Assembly (NCBI GenBank): GCA_015039365.1
Contig: WION01000085.1
Span: forward strand, 1-64,000
Direction of reading: 5' to 3'
Origin: Amanita rubescens
Lineage: Eukaryota; Basidiomycota; Agaricomycetes; Agaricales; Amanitaceae
Length of the DNA stretch: 64,000 bases
Of this stretch, positions 56,011 to 64,000 are shown piece after piece. Made by a program: the position numbers and the translations under genes. Below the pieces are notes generated by a model, which had not been told where the DNA came from, made no database searches, and saw nothing but the letters and a program-made list of their open reading frames with translations. Each line of letters begins with the position of its first letter. Position 1 is the stretch's first letter.

Positions 56011-59000
56011 TCAGAACAGGTTATATTTTCTTGTCAGAGGTAGCGTCGTCGCAGGCGGTACATCCAAAACCACCCCGTCAGCTTTGACTTCGTAACTCTC
56101 AGGATCTACCTTCATTTCAGGTGTCTTATCGTTCCATTTCATATCCTTCTTTGTTACTTTCCTGCATCCCTTCACCGCGATGGGTCGTTTCTTAAGCCCA
56201 TATGAAGCTATCGACCCTGAATCGACAGAAACTTGCGAGACGAACATGACCGAGTTGAGTGCTGCCGAAGAGGGATGGGATCCCCACATTGGTTGGCCAT
56301 AAACTGGTTGGACTGACGGTATGGACGCGTTTGCGTCACCCATCTAATCAAGAAGTTAAGGCCATCGAGTAGTAAAGAGACAAGTGAATCGCATACCTGC
56401 GACCAAGCTATCACTCCTGACTTTAGCACCATCTCCGGCTTAGCACCAAAATTCTCAGGTTTCCATAGAACAAGGTCAGCAAGCATGCCAACGGCAACTT
56501 GCCCTACTGCATGACTTATGCCATGCGCAATAGCACTTGGGTTCAATTGTATTTTAGATCCCTTGGAGTCAAGAGGACAAGACTCACGGGTTGATGGTGT
56601 ACTTGCTGATGTATCGTTTTACCCGCCCATTATCGTTTCCTTCTTCATCTCCCAGCTCAGTCAAGGGTCCCAAAATTTCCCGCATTTTGCTAGCTGTACG
56701 CCACGTTCGACTTATGACTTCGCCCACGCGTCCCATCGCCTGGCACAATCAAAGTAAACATTGACGAGGCATTTTAAGATATCGGGACAACGTACTTGTG
56801 AGTCAGAACTAATCATCGATATGGCGCCAATATCATGTAACATATCCTCTGCCGCCACTGTCTCTGCTCGTATTCTTGACTCGGCAAACGCCAGGTCTTC
56901 AGGGATAGACTTGTCAAGGTGATGACACACCATGAGCATCTGTTCATACATGGTTAGTAGGTTGACAGGAGAACCGCAATGAATACATACGTCCAAATGT
57001 TCGTCGAGGGTGTTGTAAGTAAATGGTCTTGTAGGATTGGTTGATGACGGAAGCACGTTTTTCTGCCCACATACGACGATAATATCCGGCGCATGACCGC
57101 CACCTAAGGTGAATGGTGGCTAAGATAAATCAAGACCCAAGTGGCTTGGGGAACACGCACCAGCGCCTTCAGTGTGATAGGTATGTATTGTTCGTCCCTC
57201 GAATGCATTGATGGTACCTGCAAAAATGTAAATAAGTCATCGCGGCCTGTAATTTTTCCTCGGTAAACATACTCTCCACAAATCCACTTTCATTCAGAGT
57301 GTCTGTATGGATATTCACTTGCACATCAAACTCGTCCCCAACATCCAGACACTCTTTAATCGCACAGGGAGTTGAGCCCCAATCTTCGTGCAATTTTAAC
57401 CCCAGTGCACCAGCTCTAATCACCTCACGCATGGCCCCCTTATTCGGGTCTTTCCCCTTGTCCGATTCATTTCCCTTGCCTGTAAACCCAAAATTGACAG
57501 GTAAACCATCGGTTGCAGCAAGCATATGTTGCATATAGAATGGGCTGGGTGTACACGTCGTCGCGTTCGTGCCGGCGCTCGGACCAGTACCACCGCCGAT
57601 CATAGTTGTCGTCCCCGATGCGAGCGCCTCGGTGACTTGCTGTGGACAGATATAATGCACGTGAACATCAATAGCTCCTGCAGTGATAATGAGCGTTTCC
57701 CCCGCAATTACTTCTGTAGATGAACCAATGACGAGGCGGGGTGAAACGTTCGACATGACATCAGGATTGCCTCCTTTGCCTATACCATGGATAAGTCCAT
57801 TCTTGATCCCAATGTCTGCCTGCCCTAAGCGTTAGCACAGAACGGCTAGAGGATAGCAATGGATGAAATGAACTACCTTATATATTCCTGACCAGTCGAT
57901 GACGAGCGCATTGGTGATGATGAGGTCCAGAGCGTCTTCTGATGAAAGGCCTGATGCCTGCCCCATGCCATCCCGAATTGTCTTGCCTATGTACATTGGA
58001 ACCAAATATCAGATATCGAGACCTGACATACCTCCACCGAACTTGACCTCATCGCCATACATTGCCTGGAAGCATACGTCAATTCATTGTTAATAACAAC
58101 AACAATGAAAATTTACGGCATCCCGTTCGACTTCAACCCAAAGAGATGTGTCGCCTAATCGGACACGGTCACCTACGGTCGGTCCGAACATGCTGATGTA
58201 TGACTCCCGCTCCATCAGCGTGTCTTCCGTGACATCTAGTGATCCTGGTTCAGGAACGTGGGCAAAGCCCTCATGGACTTTCATTTCTCTAGCTTCTGCC
58301 CTTGCCAAGTCCAAAACAAGGGGTGCGAATTTGTTTCCACCGGATATCTTCTGTTTCCCGGCAATAGAAACAAGAGTAACGGTTTTCACATCGCTGGGCT
58401 CAAAGCGTACTGCGGTTCCAGACGGAATATCCAACCGCATTCCGTATGCTTTCACTCGGTCAAAACATAGATATGGATTCGTTTCAACAAAGTGATAATG
58501 TGACCCAACCTGATCGTCTATAAGTGTACTGGCAACTATAAATAAGATAGTTCCAAGCTCACCTGTATGGGCCTGTCACCAGTGTTAGTAACGCGGAGCT
58601 TGACACGCTTCCTGCCCCTGTTTATCACAATCTCTTCTTTTTTAGCAACAATAGCACCTGGCGTATTTTCCCGCGCATAAAGAGCGTCATCGATAGGCGG
58701 AAAAACTTTGTCTGGGGGGACAGGGAGGAACGAGCCATACAGTGCAGCTGCTATATCGCCAGAGTCTGTACATATTGGGTCGTGGACGGTGACCAAAAAT
58801 ACGCTGGAGGCATGTCAATAGATCAGAACAAATGAGAGGATAACTTTACCTACCCATCCGGAAAAGTACCTTCCACCTGTATCTGATGCACTAGGTTTGG
58901 AATGCCTGGCAAGACATGTCTCCGACCTAGTAACATCTTGCCGTACTGCATGAGCTCGGCGACAGAGTTGTTTCCATCTCGTATACGTTCTTGGAGCTGA

Positions 59001-59170
59001 GAAGCAATGAGCGCAACCGCTTCTGTCTGGTTCAAAAGCAGTCCACGCGCAAGGCGTTGCTGTGCAAGGAAACCGGCCTTCTAAGGATTGAGATACTAGT
59101 ACCCAACTCTCGAAAATAGACTCACGTGGTGAAGGAGAAGCTTGTCGTGATCGCGCGGGAGGAGTTTCAT
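56011..59170 (-). CDS. Urease, single-chain fungal type, 844 residues
   Basis: Thirteen exons join in frame: 59126-59170, 58854-59080, 58563-58803, 58117-58509, 58032-58065, 57877-57986, 57273-57819, 57161-57217, 56991-57103, 56796-56939, 56588-56739, 56397-56535 and 56011-56343. The chain fuses the gamma, beta and alpha segments of bacterial urease, as in plants and fungi, and hydrolyses urea to ammonia and carbamate. Nickel ligands are present at the expected positions: His 403 and 405 ([10 protein letters not shown]), carbamylated Lys 492 ([11 protein letters not shown]), His 521 (VNIHTDT), His 547 (YHTEGAGGGHAPD region) and Asp 635 (ISMISSDSQ). The mobile-flap Cys 594 and His 595 (MLMVCHHL) are also present. 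It should be functional given accessory Ure proteins, which are not in this window. The enzyme is cytosolic. Confidence 0.96.
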
Positions 59171-59726
59171 GTCTTTTAAACTAGCTTGTTAGTCCACCAC
59201 AGGTGAAGAAGTAGGTCAAATAGCCAGAGCACACTGGTGCAGAGATAAGATAAGAGGCAAGTCAGATGATTGCGGCGTATATTTGGTATTGCCCCTTTTA
59301 TTCCGCAAGCAGTCCAGACTCGCGGCACAAGTCTCGGAACGAGACGGAGTAAGTGGTAGCGGTGTCGAGACATCTTTAACAGAGCGAGCCATTTGCATCT
59401 TTTCAATCTGTAGCCCACGTTAGTCGTTATGTGAGCCCTCGAAGCCTTCAGCGGGGGAAGCCGTGAGGAATGAGCATGTGAGCTATTGTTATCAAAGGTA
59501 GACAGTTGCGGTTGGTGCGTAGCAAATCTGATGATAGTGATTGCTCGTATATTTGTTACTCTCTTTCTACCCTTGACAAGGTTGGCATCAGGCCCCGCCC
59601 AAAAATCGTGGGAATTGCGGCTTGATGTCAACCTTCCGAAAACGGAACGAACGGGGTACCTTGCTGTTGACGTTGAGGTATAATGCTAATGTTGTTTATT
59701 ACACAACAATATAAGATAAACGAAGA

Positions 59727-60953
59727 TCAACTATGAATCGTCCAAGCAGCAGCGCTTAACCAATTCTCAACTCTCGCATCTCCGGCTGAAGCGGGAACGC
59801 TCGGGGTTACACAAATGTCCGATAGTGGACCGTCAAGCGGGCCTTCGATAAACCGAAGAGTCACCTCACCTCTACCCACGATGGGCGACTCACCCATCGT
59901 AAAATATAGGTTCTCGTGCTGAGAGAACGAGTCCGCAGGCGCTTTCGACTCGGCAGCCATCCGGATACCGCCACGAAGTACCATGTTGCCTTTAATATTT
60001 GAATATACCTCGCCTTCAACTGGGCTATAGACCCAGGTAGCGCCTCCAACTCTCGGTGCTTTGATTCATCCCATCTGCCGAGACTGTTTTGGATCTTGAT
60101 CTCTGGTCATCCGAACAAAGGGTAACCTCGGAACATGGTGAGGTCGGAGGTTGTAGGAAGCCCTTCGACTCGGGGGTTTCGGACACCAGGTCCAAAGCTT
60201 TCAACCGCTTTAAGCCTTCTACACGGGAATACCCGCGGTCCAAACCCGCTGTCTTGATCGAAATGGGGCCGACGCGTAGGCTGTTAGACCTTGATGGCCT
60301 TGGGTTGAATCTATAGTCAATATCGGGAGACCACGAAGGATAAACTTTGCCCAGGTGTGGTGCAGGTGTTTCGGGGAGAACGGGCGTGGGTGCATAGAAG
60401 GCATCAATTTTGGCGAGTTGTTCGAGGGTTAACTTAGGCGGATCTATCTTCAAATTCGGGACAGAACGAGCGTGATGGAACTTGAAATCGGTTCCAAGGT
60501 AAGCAGGTGCTGTTTTGGGCGTTTCTATCCTGGAGACAGGTGTTGTCTCGCTTCTTCTACTTCTTTGGCAAAGGTCAATGTCGTTAATCTAATTAGAAGG
60601 TACACATGACCTTACTTTCGATGTAAGAACCAACCCTTTACACGACTAGTTGATTTTGGCGAAGCAAACATGCTTTTTAGGCCTTTCTGAGAGTTTATGA
60701 TTGAAGGCAACGATTCCGTCGAACTCTAGCACAAACAGAGTGATGTTAGCAATAAGAAAAGAGCAATAAAATGATTGCTCACCTCCCAGGCAGATTGGCA
60801 TCCTAAGTCAACAAAATCCTTGGCGTCGTCTAAACTTATCTTACTTGCGCCACCGCCGGGTGTATCGTAAAATTGGCCAACTCCAAATTTCTCGTCGCGG
60901 GGCTCAGTCTTGCGAAATACGAGATGTAAGCGATCCGGAACGTTCTTCTTCAT
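59727..60953 (-). CDS. Unknown protein with beta-rich C terminus
   Basis: Starts at ATG 60953 (MKKNVPDRLHLVFRKTEPRD) with several introns and ends at 59727. Readable parts are FGVGQFYDTPGGGASKISLD, DPPKLTLEQLAKIDAFYAPT, and the C-terminal GATWVYSPVEGEVYSNIKGN, PIVGRGEVTLRFIEGPLDG and NWLSAAAWTIHS. The C-terminal part looks like a beta-sheet domain. I do not recognise the family. The join between ...SRSKTVSADG and GATWVYSP changes frame near 60040-60090 and I could not place the intron with confidence. The promoter region faces that of the DENND6-type gene. Confidence 0.55.
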
Positions 60954-61514
60954 CTTCGGTTGATAAGGGGAGAGAAACGACAGAGAAGTTGGAAAACGAG
61001 CTCTGCGGTTGGGAATTAAATAATTTGGTGGATTGGACACATACCGTGTTAAGCTGCTCAAAGGGAACTCGAGGCTGGTGGCTTCACTCTTTCATGTCTT
61101 TCATGTTATGCGTCCACCATTCTGGGAAGCACGGTGGGCGTTGCATGCTGTTGTGGCCGCTAGCGATTAGAACAAAGAGATTGGGATCTGAATCATCTGA
61201 TGTAACAATTCGGGGGAACAACGTGGGGAGAGTTGGCCATGGTTTGGCGGCCGGAAGCCAAAATAGCAATACTTCTTGAAGTCTTTGTCCAGAGTAGCAC
61301 AGTTTTATACGATTCAATGAGACGATGTAAAAGCGCTCAGCAGCCTTTAGACTTCTATTTTTGGTCCAAGTGCTATAATTATAAATAAAACACTCGTCAA
61401 ACTCGGCTCACAGCACGAGTTGTTCGATCCTTCTGCCATCCAGGGCAAACTTCCTCTTTCCAGTACGACATTTAAAAGCAGTAATCTGGGCGACGGCACG
61501 AACTTGACTTGGGA
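60954..61514. other. Divergent promoter region
   Basis: Lies between the start of the unknown minus-strand gene (60953) and the start of the DENND6-type gene (61515). No gene is supported in it. Confidence 0.5.
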
Positions 61515-63919
61515 ATGCGTAATTCTGAACTGAACGTGGAAGATGACCCAGTCGAAGTTGACATTGGAGAATATCACAGTGATCCAGTCAGTCCGCCCAC
61601 TCCATACATCTCATATCTCCAAGTATCAAACTCGCAACCATCACTATCCACGCTAGCGTCATCTAGAAAGCTTTTCCGAGCGTTGTCGCCGAGCGCATCG
61701 CCAATTCCAAGTTCGTCGGATCCAAGTCCAAGTCCAAGTCCAAGCGCAGGGTACATTGGCACGCCGCCGGTGCCATCTCACATCCCATCCCACATCAATA
61801 CTCTGTCTGGACATAGGAACCGTGTTGAACTGAGTCAGTTCAACTCTCCTTCATCCCCAGCATTGTCTAGAGTTGCTGTTCGGAACGGCAGCGGAGGTAA
61901 ATTGGCGCTGGGGTCAGAAAGACAAGCGAAGCTAACGCGATCAATGACGCTTCCTAAAAGTGAAGCGAAACTAACCTTGAAGAAAACACCTGCGATTGAG
62001 GGGTTAGAGATGGAGCAGGAAATGGTGGAGAAGCTACGCAGATGGATACTGTGCATTGCTGTAGGTGCGCCAGAGTTCCGTTTACTACGGAGCGTCCTTA
62101 ACATTTTGTGTCATAGTCAACTTCGACCTTGACCATGGTCCAGTGGTAGATGGTGTATTTCCGCCCTTGTTTCTGCTCCCGTCTGAGTCTGAGAACATGT
62201 TGCGTCAATGTATTTGCCTCCCGTGTGCCGTGGACTAACATTTTTGTCTTTAGTGCCTTCTCTGCATTTCCAGACTCGCCACAGTTTGATCAGGGCTCGC
62301 AAGTTCATTCATTTCGAATACGGGAACCACTTCAATCTCTGGCCACGGAACACTCAAAGCGACTACCAACGAAGGATGGATTCATTTATGGTTATTCACA
62401 CTTCACTCAGAAGAGGGATCCTTCTTCAAAGCGAGGTTATTGCCAAGTAAGGTGTCTCATCCGTAGGGAGATCTTGGAACTTATATATAGAACTTCCTTG
62501 AAGCGCTCAGTCGTCATCCTTACGGAGCTTCAATATCCTGCGCTTTTCACTCGTATCGTTTCCATTTTCGGACCCCTCTATGACCTACATGGACTCCCTA
62601 TGTTGGAATCGGCATGTCAAAACATCGCAACATGGTGTGTACCGCGTATTTCCTTCGTTCCATCTAACCCATGGCACGTTTCGCAAAGAAAAGGTGTGAC
62701 CCGACGCCTGGGCAGACCGTGGAACTCGGTTTTTCTGGTACTGCCTTGCATTTGGAGATCCCAAACACGATCGATGACCAGCAACTGACGGAAACGTCGT
62801 CTTTCGGGAAGAGTATGACCCTCGGACCCATGTCTGTCACTCCAACGTTGCATGAGTGAGGATTTAGCTGATATTAGATACAGATATTAGCGTCATCGTC
62901 TCCTCTTATCCCACCACCCATACAACTTTTCCAGCCTTGCCTTGCCCAGCTATGGTCAATATGGGAGTGTTTGCTGCTATGCGAGCCGATCTTGATATTG
63001 GGGTCGTCCCCAGCGCAGACAAGCCAAGCCGTTTGGTGGCTTCGTGACATCCTAAGACCCGTAAGATCGTTTTGTACCTCTTTTGGGAGATGGTTTAAAC
63101 TTGAATGTGCTAGATACCGTTCGCTGGGGACATCCGTCCCTACTTTACAATGCAAGACGGGGATCACACCCTCCTCGTCAACAAGTTGCCGCCTAAGGCC
63201 GGTATTATATTGGGCGTTACGAACCCGTTTTTCGAGAAATCATGTTCTCATTGGCCGCATATATTACGCTTAGGAAGAGCTCCCGGGTAAGTGCCGTATC
63301 AGAAGTTGATGCAGTCATTCATATTCTTTCAGGGGTGCTGGAAATCCCATGACCAGGGAGGTGTCGCCTGCACTGGGTTCCATTCAGTCGGCTCCTGGAT
63401 GGAAGTCAAAAACGCATAAGCGTTACATATCCAAGGACCGCACTCTCCTGAAGCAACTAGAGGTTGCATGTAAAGGAAATGAACAAACCCGTGAGTTGTG
63501 CCACCACTTGAATTGCAAAACGCTGAGAAACATGTGTAGAACTAGACTCGTCTTTAGTCCTCCGGCGGCATTTCTGTTCACGAACAAGAGATTTTCTTGC
63601 ACCCTTAACAAGATACCTGCATACATTAATACCCTCGCCAGCCGAGGTCACCATCGCACGGGACACTGGAAATATACGCATGAAACCCTTCAACTCGGAG
63701 CATTTTTTCACATCACTCAAAGCTAATGGGAGTACACTTCCTTTCCGGTCGTCTAGGCAACGAACAGAGTTTTATGAGAGGTTCGTCCTGCCGTACAGGT
63801 CACTTGGCCTTTATACTAAGTACTGCTATAGATGGCTGAAGACACCTGCATTTGGATTATGGCTCGGACAGCAAGAACAGATTGTTCATGTAGTATTAAA
63901 GGAATCTATAAGGCGCTAA
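61515..63919 (+). CDS. DENND6-type DENN-domain protein
   Basis: A multi-exon gene of roughly 600-680 residues, start MRNSELNVEDDPVEVD at 61515. A Ser/Pro-rich head is followed by LEMEQEMVEKLRRWILCIAV, then VVNFDLDHGPVVDGVFPPLF, IAFSAFPDSPQ, HSFRIRE, DGFIYGYSHFTQKRDPSSKR, SVVILTELQYPALFTRIVSI and LPMLESACQNIATW. This order matches the upstream DENN region of DENND6 (also called the AFI1/SPA family). The C-terminal exons give GAGNPMTREVSPALGS, DRTLLKQLEVACKG and YKYCYRWL-like GLYTKYCYRWLKTPAFGLWL. DENND6 proteins act as guanine-nucleotide exchange factors for Rab GTPases of the recycling pathway in animals. A role in polarity or membrane traffic is inferred here. Stop at 63917-63919. Confidence 0.85.
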
Positions 63920-64000
63920 TAGTAGTTGTGTATATACCCTACGCACGGGCCAAGCAGCTCCATTGAATTTAGTCATATATGCGTAAACAGGCGCAAACTC

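Overview
This window is nuclear DNA of a filamentous basidiomycete, most likely an agaricomycete. Coding regions are split by many short GT-AG introns of about 45-60 nt, and the identifiable single-copy genes are eukaryotic (POP5, VPS39, a fused single-chain urease, DENND6). The rest is transposons of kinds common in mushroom genomes. I predicted gene models by hand from splice signals and frame continuity. Exon joins given with coordinates were checked for frame.

Region 1 to about 31 kb is dominated by mobile elements. 442-6079 encodes a Ulp1-type SUMO protease fused to an RNase-H-like transposase. 6524-10052 is a cysteine-rich multi-exon gene. 14018-15797 is a D,D,34,E integrase. It and an unknown gene (11881-13370) lie between oppositely oriented copies of a roughly 45-bp motif. 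16397-18473 is another unknown gene. 20838-23382 is a retroelement-like unit, on the minus strand, packed with short near-perfect hairpins in coding and non-coding parts alike. 25049-29640 is a complete hAT transposon with terminal inverted repeats, subterminal repeats and an 8-bp target duplication. It interrupts another reading frame that rejoins in phase when the element is removed conceptually.

Region 31-41 kb holds conserved cellular genes: an 8-amino-7-oxononanoate-synthase-like enzyme, the RNase P/MRP subunit POP5, a Ser/Pro-rich protein, small Crinkler-like relics, and the HOPS subunit VPS39.

Region 40.6-50.7 kb is a tandem family of secreted, low-complexity proteins on the minus strand: two intact members, two with single-base frame breaks and one pseudogene. 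They share a signal-peptide exon starting MVASK or similar. Most share LARRATPE after the signal, and the main exon is Ala/Ser-rich or His-rich. A conserved WKRDLA.S.G....FF segment follows, and a tiny last exon places Lys-Arg before an acidic peptide ending in aromatic-x-Tyr. They also share a promoter-proximal sequence block. Broken pieces of the neighbouring VPS39 gene between the copies show that the array grew by segmental duplication.

Region 51-64 kb returns to ordinary genes: an ankyrin-repeat protein, a complete urease with all nickel ligands, an unknown protein, and a DENND6-type Rab regulator.
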